In this document: piece after piece, positions 17,836 through 27,750 of the stretch | How the letters are laid out: each line of letters begins with the position of its first letter | How positions within the stretch are numbered: position 1 is the stretch's first letter | Source of the DNA: Tritrichomonas foetus | Lineage: Eukaryota; Parabasalia; Tritrichomonadida; Tritrichomonadidae | NCBI GenBank assembly: GCA_001839685.1 | Contig: MLAK01000581.1 | Span: forward strand, 38,427 to 81,225 | DNA: 42,799 bases | Direction: 5' to 3' | Notes under the pieces: generated by a model | Seen by the model: only the letters and a program-made list of their open reading frames with translations | Told to the model about the DNA's origin: nothing | Databases searched by the model: none | Translations under genes and position numbers: made by a program

Positions 17836-18847
17836 CTATTCACTGTAATCATCAGACTCATAGAGTTGATTTCCTATATATGGTTGATTATCTTGATAGA
17901 GTTGATTGTTTTGATAAAGTTGATTGTTTTGATAGTGTTGATTGTTTTGATAGTGTTGATTATCTTGATAGAGCTGATTGTCTTGATAGAGCTGATTGTC
18001 TTGATAGAGTTGATTATCTTGATAGTGTTGATTATTTTCTTGATATTGTTGATTTTCATTGTTGGCATATTCCAAAAAATCATAAATATGTTTATGTTTT
18101 GTTGGTCCTTCANTTGTTTTGATAAAGTTGATTGTTTTGATAAAGTTGATTGTTTTGATAGTGTTGATTGTTTTGATAGTGTTGATTATCTTGATAGAGC
18201 TGATTGTCTTGATAGAGCTGATTGTCTTGATAGAGCTGATTGTCTTGATAGAGCTGATTGTCTTGATAGAGCTGATTGTCTTGATAGAGTTGATTATCTT
18301 GATAGTGTTGATTATTTTCTTGATATTGTTGATTTTCATTGTTGGCATATTCCAAAAAATCATAAATATGTTTATGTTTTGTTGGTCCTTCATAGTCAGG
18401 ATTGAATTTGATTAGCTTTAGACCATCTGACCCTTTTTCAACGTAATATTTTTTAATGATTTTTTGAATAATGAAGCCATTCTTTCTAAATAAACTTCGA
18501 GCAGAATCATTTTCGTATTCTGTATGCAAATATATAAAACATGCTTCTTTGCATTCTTCTAATACAAGAGAAAGCAAAGCTGATCCTATTCCATGATTTC
18601 TATATTCCTCTAAAACACTGAGAGTTGCAATGTAAGCTGCAAACAAACCTTTTGATATTTTCCATGAAATTGTCACTTCACCAATATATACATCATTCAA
18701 TATAGCCATATATCCATAAAAATGAGGTGACTCAAGTAAACTTTGATAAAATATTTCATCAAATTGTTCATCAAAATTTTGGTGATGAAGTTCTATTAAC
18801 TGGTCGATATTTTCTTCGTCAATAGAAACGATATTTATGCTTTCCAT
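17836..18847 (-). CDS. GNAT-family N-acetyltransferase (NAA50/NAA60-like) with YQDNQL repeat tail, interrupted by N
   Basis: Residues 1-145 are a GNAT domain. The acetyl-CoA loop is present in YIATLSVLEEYRNHGIGSAL, and LHTEYENDSARSLFRKNGF plus IKKYYVEK match the end of NAA50/NAA60 enzymes, which acetylate protein N-termini from acetyl-CoA. The first ATG is 18847. After GPTKHKHIYDFLEYANNENQ the protein becomes a hexapeptide repeat YQDNQL/YQNNQ(H/L), coded by an 18-bp DNA repeat. At N 18113 the sequence restarts at EGPTKHKHIY one frame away and runs through a second, shorter copy of the same tail to a stop at 17836-17838 (ending YESDDYSE). The two copies look like unmerged ends of one locus. 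The real tail length is therefore unknown. The tail is prion-like in composition. Confidence 0.82.
17890..18392. repeat. Duplicated 18-bp minisatellite block around an N
   Basis: Block A (about 17890-18112) and block B (18114-18392) share the same order: TTGATAAAGTTGATTGTT units, then TTGATAGAGCTGATTGTC units, then a unique end that includes GTTGGCATATTCC and finishes at GTTGGTCCTTCA. A has two GAGCTG units and B has five. Everything else is close to identical. Confidence 0.85.
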
Positions 18848-19501
18848 AAATTTGCAGGCCAAAAAAGATGATTTCTCAAATAAATAAACGTCTTATAGAC
18901 GGCCATTTACCGATTTAATATTTATCTCAATTTTTTACATAAACAATAAACGTTCTAATCAAATCAGTGATGCATTCGTCAAGATCTCTTATTATAAGAA
19001 TATTTCAAATGTTAAAAATATAAATTAGATATTTCCAAGGAATAAAATTATATTTCTATCGAATAATATCGAATGTAACATAGTGATAAGGAGATAAAAC
19101 AACGAAAAATGTGCACTTTTTGATATAGACTCACAATTTTACGATTAACAAAAAGTGGAGTTTCGTTAACAACTAATTGAAAACTATATAATTGAAAAAT
19201 CGGTGAAATTGAAAGAAATATTCGCTATCATTCACATGTTCTCAGATTCTTTCCTCATGCTTTTTATTACTTATTATCTTAGCTTTCTTTTAGAGCTTAA
19301 CCATGATTTTTATGTAACAAGAGTTGAGGTTTTATGGTCATTTAAAAAGTTTTTTTTTATATAATGTTTGATTAGATTTTGAATGACTATTCAAAATAAA
19401 CAATAACCTGCACAATAAGTTTTATATAAACTTCAATAAACTATTCAATTAGATAGTGAAATGAAATTATCTGAAATGATAAAAATCATATTTGTTATTC
19501 G
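18848..19501. other. Divergent promoter region, GNAT (-) and aminotransferase (+)
   Basis: No gene is seen. The element ACTTTTTGATAT (19115-19126) is the exact reverse complement of the ATATCAAAAAGT found elsewhere. An Inr-like TCATAT lies just before the aminotransferase start. Confidence 0.5.
19486..19491 (+). promoter_or_regulatory. Inr-like TCATAT box of aminotransferase
   Basis: TCATAT fits TCA(+1)Y(T/A). The presumed +1 A is at 19488, giving a 14-nt leader to ATG 19502. Confidence 0.5.
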
Positions 19502-20989
19502 ATGCTTTCTCAGTGTTCCTTGAACTCCAGATTCTTCCCAAACATTATCCGTCCATCGCCAGGACCATTTGACTTTGAAAATCTCAATGACGCAGTTGTC
19601 AAAGCAGAACATGCAGTCAGAGGAGCGATCGTCACACGCGCCAATAAAATCAGAGGCAGAATGGCCAAAGGTGAAGTATTTCCATTCAGTTCAGTAATAC
19701 CTTGCAATATTGGAAATCCTTTTGCTGTTGGAAAACATGAAATCACATTTGTGAGGCAATTAATTGCAGCTACAGAAGTTGAAAGTATTCGACGATCGCA
19801 CGGAGTTCTTCCAGAAGAAGTTTGTGAACGCGCAACTGAGCTTCTGGCCCATACGCCAGGTGGCCTTGGCGCATATACAATGTCTCAAGGAATCGAGCTT
19901 GTGAGGCAGCATGTTGCTGAATATATTGGCCTCAGGGATGGCTATCCGGCTGATCATAAAGACATCTTTCTTGTCAATGGCGGAAGCCAGGCCGTTGAAT
20001 TTTTGATAAAATTAATCACCGCCAACTCAAATGTTGGTGTGATGCTTCCATATCCAACATATTCCCTATACACAGCAGAACTTGACATGTGTCGCGGAAA
20101 GGGAGTTCCCTACTTCTTGGATGAAGATAATGGATGGGATGTCCACATCAAAGAGCTTGAAAAGAGCTACATTGAAGCACGAGATAAAGGCATTGATGTC
20201 CGGGCCCTCGTCGTCATCAATCCTGGAAACCCAACTGGAAGCGTGCTACAAAAAGAAACAATAGAAAAAATTGTCGAATTTGCTGATGCCAATAATTTAA
20301 TGGTTATCGCTGATGAAGTTTATCAGCATAATATCTACGACAAAAACTATCCATTCCATTCATTCAAGAAAATAGTAATGAATAAGCGTGCGAGAATTCC
20401 ACTCGCTTCATTAAACAGCATCTCCAAAGGATTCATGGGAGAATGCGGACATCGTGGTGGTTATGTTGAATTCCACAACTGTCAAGAAGAGTCAGTCGCT
20501 CAATTTTTGAAGCTTGCATCAATTGCACTTTCACCAAACAGCGTTGGTCAAGTTTTGGTTGATGCCATGGTGAAGCCTCCGCAATCAGTTGAATGTAAAA
20601 CTATTTGGGATCGTGAAACACATGCCGAGATTCTTTCTCTTGGAAGGAAAGCTCGCCTTCTTCAACAAACACTTGAAAAATTACCTGGAATGAAATGCAA
20701 CAAATCTCGTGGTGCAATGTATTTGTTCCCTCGTTTGGAATTGCCACAAAAAGCAATCGAGGCTGCATCAAAAACAATCGTGAATGGAAAGCCAGTGAAG
20801 CCAGATATGTTGTGGGCAATGGAACTGTTGGATAATACCGGAATCATTGTTGTACCTGGTTCAGGATTTGGCCAAAAAGAAGGAACATATCACTTCAGAA
20901 TGACATTCTTGCCAGAATCAGAAATTATGGATGATGTGATTGAGAGAATAACTCAATTCCAAAATAAATTCATGGAGAAATATCAATAG
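19502..20989 (+). CDS. Alanine aminotransferase (PLP class I/II)
   Basis: The 495-residue PLP enzyme exchanges the amino group between alanine and 2-oxoglutarate, forming pyruvate and glutamate. It matches the alanine aminotransferase subgroup: GVPYFLDEDNGW, VINPGNPTGSVL, ADEVYQHNIY, and the Schiff-base block SISKGFMGECGHRGGYVE with Lys309 (20426-20428). The GECG(Q/H)RGG wording is the ALT hallmark. The C-terminus keeps GIIVVPGSGFGQ and the PLP-phosphate and carboxylate-binding Arg in YHFRMTFLP. No clear hydrogenosomal or mitochondrial presequence is seen, and length fits cytosolic ALT. In anaerobic parabasalids alanine is a fermentation end product, so the enzyme probably handles pyruvate disposal. 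Codon use is moderately C-rich. Start ATG 19502 is supported by the Inr-like box. Confidence 0.95.
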   Translation: MLSQCSLNSRFFPNIIRPSPGPFDFENLNDAVVKAEHAVRGAIVTRANKIRGRMAKGEVFPFSSVIPCNIGNPFAVGKHEITFVRQLIAATEVESIRRSHGVLPEEVCERATELLAHTPGGLGAYTMSQGIELVRQHVAEYIGLRDGYPADHKDIFLVNGGSQAVEFLIKLITANSNVGVMLPYPTYSLYTAELDMCRGKGVPYFLDEDNGWDVHIKELEKSYIEARDKGIDVRALVVINPGNPTGSVLQKETIEKIVEFADANNLMVIADEVYQHNIYDKNYPFHSFKKIVMNKRARIPLASLNSISKGFMGECGHRGGYVEFHNCQEESVAQFLKLASIALSPNSVGQVLVDAMVKPPQSVECKTIWDRETHAEILSLGRKARLLQQTLEKLPGMKCNKSRGAMYLFPRLELPQKAIEAASKTIVNGKPVKPDMLWAMELLDNTGIIVVPGSGFGQKEGTYHFRMTFLPESEIMDDVIERITQFQNKFMEKYQ

Positions 20990-21120
20990 AGCAAAATGAA
21001 TGAATGACTGATTGATTGATTAACTAAAATATAAAAACTCTCGACAATTTTTTAACAATAATATTTATTTTTAATAAACATCAACAAAATAACAATTGAG
21101 GACATAAAAGAATTGGTATT

Positions 21121-23352
21121 TCAAGGACTATTTTGGAGGTTTCCAATTTCTTTATGGAAAGAATCCGCTTCAGCGAACTTGCTTGCCAATTCTTTAATTT
21201 CATTTAATTCATATGGTGACATAAACGGAAGAAAAGACTTTGTAAGTGTGAAAGCACCTTCAAAAGATGCATTTTCACTTGGTTGAAGTGCCCACACTTT
21301 TTGAAGAAGTTTACTTTCAAGAATATTTCTAGCTAAAGGCTCGTTAACAATAATTTCACACAGCTTCTTCAAGGTTTTGATTCTCAAACTCGATTCTGTT
21401 GTATTTTCAAAAGATGCGGCCAATTCATTTGATAAACAACTTTGAATTTTATGACTTTCTTGAACTTCAATCAAGCATTCACTAAATGAATCAATTTCAT
21501 CATTCACAACCTTCGCCAATTCATCACTCACTTCACTACTCTTTTCTTCATCAAGATTTTCTTCTTGATATTTGTTATGAGTGATTTGGAAATGTTTTAA
21601 GATTGTGTCAGATGGTTGGTAGATATCACCATGTGTAACTTTGATCCATTGTTTCACGATGGATAAGGCAGCTGCTCGGCATTGAATTGATGATCTATCG
21701 TCGCTTAAAAAGCGAAGAAGACTTAAAACTTGGGGCTCATATTCGGTTAACGCTAAACGGACATTTAAGTCTTGCTTTTCAATAATTATTGATAAAAATG
21801 AAGCCATTTTGCTTAAAACATCAGCATCTTCTTTAATTGAATAATATTGTGTCACAATTTTGGCAAGAACTTTTGGTGAAGCAAACAAACTTTGGAGATT
21901 AGATTTAAACACATCATTGGAATAGCAATTCAATATTTCATAAACTGCTGGGATATCCAAATTCACAATTTTATCCATAACTCCATAAACAAGCTTCAAA
22001 GCTCTTGATGCTGTTCCATATCTCTTTCCATAGCATTTCAAAAGGTCAATTGCTGGTCTTTTCAGTGGTTTGATATCTTTTGAAAGCGCACCTTTGAAAA
22101 TAAAGGACGAGAGTTGAATATCTGGAACAAGGAATTCAGTTTTTATGTTGGAAATTTCATATTGTTCTATAAGTCCAAGACATAGACCTCTTAAACAATT
22201 ATCAAGATTTTTATGATCAGAGCACATCATATTGGTAATAACGTATTCAATATCGCATACAAATTCAGAAGAGATTTGTGGTGCATTTCTCATCATTGTT
22301 AATCCAATTGTTGCCAATAAAATTGCATGTTCATCACGTTTAAGACGAACTTCTTCAACAATATCATAAAGAGTTTTTTCAACAATTGGAAGATAATCAA
22401 ACAAGTTTGGTAGTTTTGGTGCAATTTCACTCAGATAAGTGAGGAACTGTAAACCATGGAAAAGTTCAGGCGATGCATTTTTCTTTGCATATTCTGGTTT
22501 ACTGTTATAAAGGAATTTGGATAATCCAAAGATTCTTTCTACAAATGGGAATAAAATTGAAGCAACGTCGCCTTTGCTTTCAACTTTCTTTACTAATGAA
22601 ATAAAGTCTTCTCTAACTTCTTTATCAGACGAAAACATTAAATGACAAAGAAGTTGTGATTGGCTGTTTGCAAATGTTGCAAATAAACTGTAATTATCAG
22701 TAATTTGGTCAGATAAAGCTCTTAAAACATGTTTCTGTTCTGAACCTTGTGAAATATACTTGTGGAGCCATGAATTAGGAATCTTAAACACATAATTTAA
22801 TACAATCTCGGATATAAAGTATTCACTAAGTTTTGTCCCACTTCCACAAGCATCGACAAGCTTATCTAACTTGGAAAATGTTGATTCATCAGTAGATAAA
22901 AGCTTCAGGAGTGCAGCAGGATGTTTTTCACTATTTATGCACCACTTAAAGAAACTTGGTTTGGTTAATTCACTCAATGGTGTTTTAGTGGCTTCAAAAA
23001 GCTTGAAAATTGAAGTCATGTCGCATAATCGTTTGAAACGTTCGGCTGAACTCTTATTTTCTTTATCGGAAACAAAAGGTTGTATAGAATCTTGAACAAA
23101 CGATAGTACACCTGGAATAATATCCAGTTCATTAAAGAAATTAAGATGTTCTTCATCAATTGCTGCAAAATCGGCAAAAATTTTGAAAAAGTCGAAACCA
23201 TTTCTCCAATTCTTAAGAATAATTGGATACCAATCACTCATTTGGGAGACAATAACAATCAGCAAAACACAATCAGTTGGCATATTCTTAAATGATTCAA
23301 CAATTAAATCAGCAAATTTAAGCTTAATGGATTTATTTGTGCATTCTGTCAT
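21121..23352 (-). CDS. C-terminal part of giant USP deubiquitinase (frame-shifted from the catalytic part)
   Basis: The frame is all helical repeat (HEAT/ARM-like) with no catalytic motif, ending with TAG or similar at 21121. The first ATG is 23352, but the frame is open back past 23373 into the catalytic frame, and the peptide FHEYIQDNLKIIID there joins naturally to the end of the catalytic piece if one base is added in the GAAAA run near 23403. Family members such as USP9X have a long C-terminal helical region after the protease, so this is read as the same gene (gene start 27743), not a separate one. Function inferred: substrate binding or scaffolding for the deubiquitinase. Confidence 0.75.
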   Translation of the reverse strand: MTECTNKSIKLKFADLIVESFKNMPTDCVLLIVIVSQMSDWYPIILKNWRNGFDFFKIFADFAAIDEEHLNFFNELDIIPGVLSFVQDSIQPFVSDKENKSSAERFKRLCDMTSIFKLFEATKTPLSELTKPSFFKWCINSEKHPAALLKLLSTDESTFSKLDKLVDACGSGTKLSEYFISEIVLNYVFKIPNSWLHKYISQGSEQKHVLRALSDQITDNYSLFATFANSQSQLLCHLMFSSDKEVREDFISLVKKVESKGDVASILFPFVERIFGLSKFLYNSKPEYAKKNASPELFHGLQFLTYLSEIAPKLPNLFDYLPIVEKTLYDIVEEVRLKRDEHAILLATIGLTMMRNAPQISSEFVCDIEYVITNMMCSDHKNLDNCLRGLCLGLIEQYEISNIKTEFLVPDIQLSSFIFKGALSKDIKPLKRPAIDLLKCYGKRYGTASRALKLVYGVMDKIVNLDIPAVYEILNCYSNDVFKSNLQSLFASPKVLAKIVTQYYSIKEDADVLSKMASFLSIIIEKQDLNVRLALTEYEPQVLSLLRFLSDDRSSIQCRAAALSIVKQWIKVTHGDIYQPSDTILKHFQITHNKYQEENLDEEKSSEVSDELAKVVNDEIDSFSECLIEVQESHKIQSCLSNELAASFENTTESSLRIKTLKKLCEIIVNEPLARNILESKLLQKVWALQPSENASFEGAFTLTKSFLPFMSPYELNEIKELASKFAEADSFHKEIGNLQNSP

Positions 23353-23369
23353 TACATCGATGATTATTT

Positions 23370-26300
23370 TCAAATTGTCCTGAATATATTCATGAAATTT
23401 TCTGATTCGTGGAATTTCTGTGAAAATGAAGACACAAATTTCGAATAAGAATCAGCAAGACTTGAATGAACAAGGCTTGACATTGAATATTTGAGAGCAA
23501 TGCTATCAACTTCTTCATTATTATTCGTTGTATTCATTAATTGGAAAATAAAATCAGCAAAGTATTCAGTGAAATAAACTGAATCTACAATCAATCGAAG
23601 ATTATCTTTTTGTACTTCGTCAACCAATTCTGGATTTGGTGATAAAGGAATCTGACTAGAAATTGAAGACACTATACTGCCTGAAGCATCATTTGATGCA
23701 GTATCAGGTGGAGAATGGACATCAATTCTTTCGTAGACGAGAATGTATGCAGATGATCCTTCAGGATTTCCATAAGTTTCGTTTTTCATTACATTGTCAC
23801 TAACAATTGTAACTCCTGTATCGTTTAAGCACCTCCATTGATTTTCATTAATTTTTGTATAGGAAAAATAATGTCCAACATCAACTTCGCCTTGATGAAG
23901 AATAACGCCAATGATTCTATATTTAGTTTCACCTGAAAATTCAACAAATTCCTTTAAATCAATTTCATCTTCATATTCATACTTTTGATCAATTTTGACT
24001 CTGGTTTGAGTTTCAATTGAATAATCAAATCGTTTTAATTGGAAAAATAAATAAGGCGGTAAAGTAATGATTTTATTTGTACTTTCAACTGTAATAGGCT
24101 TACTGTTATCGTCAACTTTATAATTTTCAATAATTTCTGGAATTGCTGCAATCTTCATTGAATCTTTAATTGAATTTTGACCTAAAACAATAAGGGGTAA
24201 AGTATTAAATGAAGTCTTCTGTGTGGAAATTGTTTTTCCTTCACCAACGAAACGAGTTTCAGTTTCACCATTAATTAATGAGTATATTTCAGGATACATT
24301 TCAAGCCTTGAAAACAAACACATTAAAAATTCGTTTGCGTCTTGTTGTTCACGTGGATTAATGCAAGCTCCATCCCAACCAGTCCATTGTGTAGCAAAGA
24401 TATTCATATCAATAAACTTACGTTGAGAATACATCATCTGTGTAAATAATTTGTGCAAAGCTTGCATTGAAGGATCAATAAATTCATCATTAGAAATAAT
24501 AAAGTTTCTTAAGGGTTCAATATTAAAAATTTGCTGTAAAACAGAATTTACATAACATGTGGCGCCAAGATTATTCAATCCGCATTTTTCATTACATTTA
24601 AAAGAATCTGTTGGAGTGTAATTCCATTCAGTTGTTTCTGGAATTGTTTGGTTTAATGCTGAAAGAATATATTCTCTCATTTTTTCATTATTTTGAATAA
24701 TTGACATAATTAATTTAAATGGATTTGATGAAATTGATTGTGGTTTAGTTGTGCATTTAATATAAGAAGTTATTAGAACATTTGCGATTTTATCTGCTGG
24801 GAAATTACTCCATTTTTCTGATAAATTTGCAAAAATAGCTAAAATAGATTCATCTAATGAATCAAAGAATGGTAAAAGTGTATCAAAAACTTCTTGGTAT
24901 CTATTCGGTGGAATTTCAAACATAGTGAAAACTTTGAGGTGATTTAGTTTTTCTTCATTTGATAAAAAGATTTTCCAAACTTTATCAAATTCTTGTGATT
25001 TTATAAGATGTGATTTTAATGCTAATTCCCTAAATTTGGCATTATCTTTAAAGATAATTGGGCTAAGAATCTTTGGATCAAGACTAATTTCATAATTTGA
25101 AACAATTTCCCAAAGTTTTCGCATAATTCGTGTGAAATATTGTGGATTTTTTTCTATGCAAAGTGTATATAATACTTTTGTAACAAGTAAATCATTTTTG
25201 GTTTCTTTGTCAAGTAAAAGAACAAGTAAATAACGAGCTTCTGGTACAATAATGTCAAATTTTTGACAAATTATGTCTTCAAAATTTTTTTGTTGTTCAT
25301 TCTTATTTGGAAGCTCATCAATGTGTTGTGCATAGTAGTGAAGTGTGTAAAGGAAAAGATAGGAATTGGAAGGATCAAGGTCAGTAGCTTTAAATTGCTT
25401 CGGTGTTGGTATCTGAATCAAAATATTATAAATATCTTCACCAATTGGTGAATTAAGTAATTCCAATAAATGATTCATATATTTTTCATTTGTCAATAAT
25501 GAAATAGGATGATTTTCAAGTGTGAAAGGTGGTACTCGGTCATACTCTGCACGGAATCTCACTTCGAAATTCAAATCTGTTGAGGCTAATTTTGTTTGGA
25601 CAGGAACTGATTTTCCTTTGGAATATAAAATTATAGAGGTTACATCACGATTTAGTTTTGATGAAATTACAGTAATTAAATAAGCAACATTCGCGTTTTG
25701 ATTTACAGAAATTTCATATTTTTCACCATCTGCTTCAATTGACACATTAATAATTGATTCTGGAACAATAAACCTATGTGATTTTAGACCAAAATGTTCT
25801 AAAGAAACAAATTTTGATGAGGTTTCAATACATTCATTTATAAACAAAGCAGCATTTCTACATTCATTGTAAATTGTACTATTATTGATATTTTGACTTA
25901 TTGGATTATTTAATAAAAAGTCAAGGCATGTTTGGACGTAGTTATAGATACAATCAGGTAATTTTCGATTATCATTAAAAGTCAATAATAAGTCGGAAAT
26001 GGAAATTCTTTGTTCATTGTTTTCTGCTTTCAATAAAGAATTCCATAAAGCGTTAAAAGTGATTTGTTTTATTGTTTCACAGTTCGGTAGATCATGATTC
26101 TCATTGAATAGTAAATAAATATGTCTAGCTATTTCAAATAAAGAAAAATCAAAAGAAGCTCTTTCAATTAACTCTTTGAAAACTTTATTATTTTCCAATT
26201 CAATTAAAACTGCATTATTTGTCAATAATGATTTGATTACGATAGTTAAAGATTCATTGTTTGTACAATTTTTAATCAAAATGGAAAAATCATCGTTGGT

Positions 26301-27134
26301 CACCTTTGTTCTTGTTCTCATAAGTATAGATGAAAGTGATTCCATTACTTCTTCGACTTCTTTAATTGAATACATTGAGAAATTATGTGATAAACTTGAT
26401 ACAATTTCCTTTGTATCGATTATTGTTGGTGTTTTAATTATTATTCTATTAATTAACACGATATTTTTTAATAATAATTGTTTATTGTTGATATTTGATA
26501 AGATTTCTGGAATCATGTTAACTAAATTTGTTTTTAATGACACTTTTATTAAAGCATCGAGTGCTTCAATACTTGATTCTTTTTCAGCAAGTGTTGAAAG
26601 TTCATTAATTGCCAACTGTGAGAAATTTGGTCCATTTACTAAGCGACAAAGAATGTCAATGTTTGGTGGATTCAAAATTAATTCAATCAAATGATTATCA
26701 ACAGTTTTAACCTTTAATGCAATTTCGGCAAAAAGATCAAAACCACGTTGAATGACTGATGGAGCGAGACTATTTATTCCATTCCATAAACAATCTAAAA
26801 TATCACCAACAAGAGCGTTATTTTCGGCAAATTTAATTAAAACTGGTTTCAATAAAACTAAAGACTCGATATTCGAACTGGCCTGGCCAATAACATAAGC
26901 AAAAGTGCCTTGGTAATATTCTTCAAGGATGGTTTCTGTTGGTAAAACTGTTGTATAAACGGTTATGCAAATTTTAATACCGGCAAGTTTAATATCGATA
27001 ATATCGATATCCATAAAATGCATCATGATATTAATTAATGTGGTTGTTAGATCTTCAGATTTAAAGAATGATGTAATGCTAGTAATAATTCCGATTAATT
27101 TTTTATATGGAATTTTTCTATCTTCCGTATCCAT
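23370..27134 (-). CDS. Catalytic part of USP9X-like ubiquitin-specific protease (C19)
   Basis: The middle and catalytic region of a very large ubiquitin hydrolase. A long helical N-terminal region is followed by a ubiquitin-like stretch (EKYEISVNQNANVAYLI), then the USP domain. The Cys box GLNNLGATCYVNSVLQQ has its Cys codon at 24555-24557, QQDANEFLMCLF is the QQD box, and the His box HQGEVDVGHYFSYTKI has its His at 23871-23873. SSAYILVYER closes the domain. It removes ubiquitin from proteins. Layout, size and box wording fit the USP9X/USP24 group. ATG 27134 is the first methionine, but the frame is open upstream to an in-frame TAA (27246-27248), beyond which the same frame continues as the N-terminal piece. 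The frame ends at TGA 23370-23372 through an apparent one-base shift. Confidence 0.88.
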   Translation of the reverse strand: MDTEDRKIPYKKLIGIITSITSFFKSEDLTTTLINIMMHFMDIDIIDIKLAGIKICITVYTTVLPTETILEEYYQGTFAYVIGQASSNIESLVLLKPVLIKFAENNALVGDILDCLWNGINSLAPSVIQRGFDLFAEIALKVKTVDNHLIELILNPPNIDILCRLVNGPNFSQLAINELSTLAEKESSIEALDALIKVSLKTNLVNMIPEILSNINNKQLLLKNIVLINRIIIKTPTIIDTKEIVSSLSHNFSMYSIKEVEEVMESLSSILMRTRTKVTNDDFSILIKNCTNNESLTIVIKSLLTNNAVLIELENNKVFKELIERASFDFSLFEIARHIYLLFNENHDLPNCETIKQITFNALWNSLLKAENNEQRISISDLLLTFNDNRKLPDCIYNYVQTCLDFLLNNPISQNINNSTIYNECRNAALFINECIETSSKFVSLEHFGLKSHRFIVPESIINVSIEADGEKYEISVNQNANVAYLITVISSKLNRDVTSIILYSKGKSVPVQTKLASTDLNFEVRFRAEYDRVPPFTLENHPISLLTNEKYMNHLLELLNSPIGEDIYNILIQIPTPKQFKATDLDPSNSYLFLYTLHYYAQHIDELPNKNEQQKNFEDIICQKFDIIVPEARYLLVLLLDKETKNDLLVTKVLYTLCIEKNPQYFTRIMRKLWEIVSNYEISLDPKILSPIIFKDNAKFRELALKSHLIKSQEFDKVWKIFLSNEEKLNHLKVFTMFEIPPNRYQEVFDTLLPFFDSLDESILAIFANLSEKWSNFPADKIANVLITSYIKCTTKPQSISSNPFKLIMSIIQNNEKMREYILSALNQTIPETTEWNYTPTDSFKCNEKCGLNNLGATCYVNSVLQQIFNIEPLRNFIISNDEFIDPSMQALHKLFTQMMYSQRKFIDMNIFATQWTGWDGACINPREQQDANEFLMCLFSRLEMYPEIYSLINGETETRFVGEGKTISTQKTSFNTLPLIVLGQNSIKDSMKIAAIPEIIENYKVDDNSKPITVESTNKIITLPPYLFFQLKRFDYSIETQTRVKIDQKYEYEDEIDLKEFVEFSGETKYRIIGVILHQGEVDVGHYFSYTKINENQWRCLNDTGVTIVSDNVMKNETYGNPEGSSAYILVYERIDVHSPPDTASNDASGSIVSSISSQIPLSPNPELVDEVQKDNLRLIVDSVYFTEYFADFIFQLMNTTNNNEEVDSIALKYSMSSLVHSSLADSYSKFVSSFSQKFHESENFMNIFRTI

Positions 27135-27245
27135 TGAAAAACGTGACAAAGTATCACAAAATATGGAACTTGTGCTTTCTTGATCACTAAAAATATTGTT
27201 ATTTCCGGTTAAAAATATAATCCTATGAAATAAAGTAATACTTGC

Positions 27246-27743
27246 TTAAAAATCTTCAATTTTGAAGTCTTCATTTGAAAAACTCTGAAGTAAATGAAAA
27301 GGAATATAATTTTGAATTGCATAATTAGCTAAAGTTGTCATGTGCATTGAATATTGTTGATTCATAATTCTACCATTATGTAAATAAAATGCATGAACTG
27401 GATCAAAAATTTGACAAACCACTGGAATTAATTGTGTCGTATTTTTGTTTGTTACAGAAAATGATGCAGTTGAAATGACTTCTTTTAGAAATTCCACAAT
27501 AATTAAATCTGATTGATTGCGACAATCTGCATATAAAAGACATTTTTTCAGTATATTAGGTGTGCTTACGTATAAGAAGTTATCTGTTAAATCTGAATAC
27601 GGGGCAGGAAGAAGAGGTGGATTATTTGTTCGAATGTATTTTAAAAACTGCGTAAAAATTTGAAGTGGTTCTTCCCAGTCAGATTTTTCATCGAGGCTTA
27701 ATCCGAGAATTGTAGTAAGTGAGTCTGGGTCTGTTTGATTCAT
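27246..27743 (-). CDS. N-terminal part of the USP9X-like protease, ended by in-frame TAA
   Basis: A 165-residue frame starts at ATG 27743 and stops at TAA 27246-27248. An Inr-like TCATTTA lies directly before the ATG. The stop is in the same frame as the catalytic part, with 33 sense codons in between that look coding, so one base change would join them. The content is helical (YSDLTDNFLYVSTPNILKK) and resembles USP9X-type N-termini only in general character. I see no intron signals that would remove the stop. Either the gene is a pseudogene, the TAA is a sequence error, or translation restarts at 27134. Confidence 0.7.
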   Translation of the reverse strand: MNQTDPDSLTTILGLSLDEKSDWEEPLQIFTQFLKYIRTNNPPLLPAPYSDLTDNFLYVSTPNILKKCLLYADCRNQSDLIIVEFLKEVISTASFSVTNKNTTQLIPVVCQIFDPVHAFYLHNGRIMNQQYSMHMTTLANYAIQNYIPFHLLQSFSNEDFKIEDF

Positions 27744-27750
27744 TAAATGA
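27744..27750 (-). promoter_or_regulatory. Inr-like TCATTTA box of the USP gene
   Basis: On the minus strand TCATTTA abuts ATG 27743. The presumed +1 A at 27748 leaves a 5-nt leader. A second candidate, TCATAT, lies about 10-15 bases further upstream. Confidence 0.5.

Noticed and set aside
17764..18405. Plus-strand open frames over the repeat (Leu/Ile/Val or Asp/Cys repeats)
   Set aside because: They are shadows of the 18-bp repeat encoding the minus-strand acetyltransferase tail.
27183..27248. Intron removing the in-frame TAA of the USP gene
   Set aside because: No GTAYGT-type 5' site or ACTAACACA-type 3' signal of parabasalid introns is positioned to remove the stop in frame.
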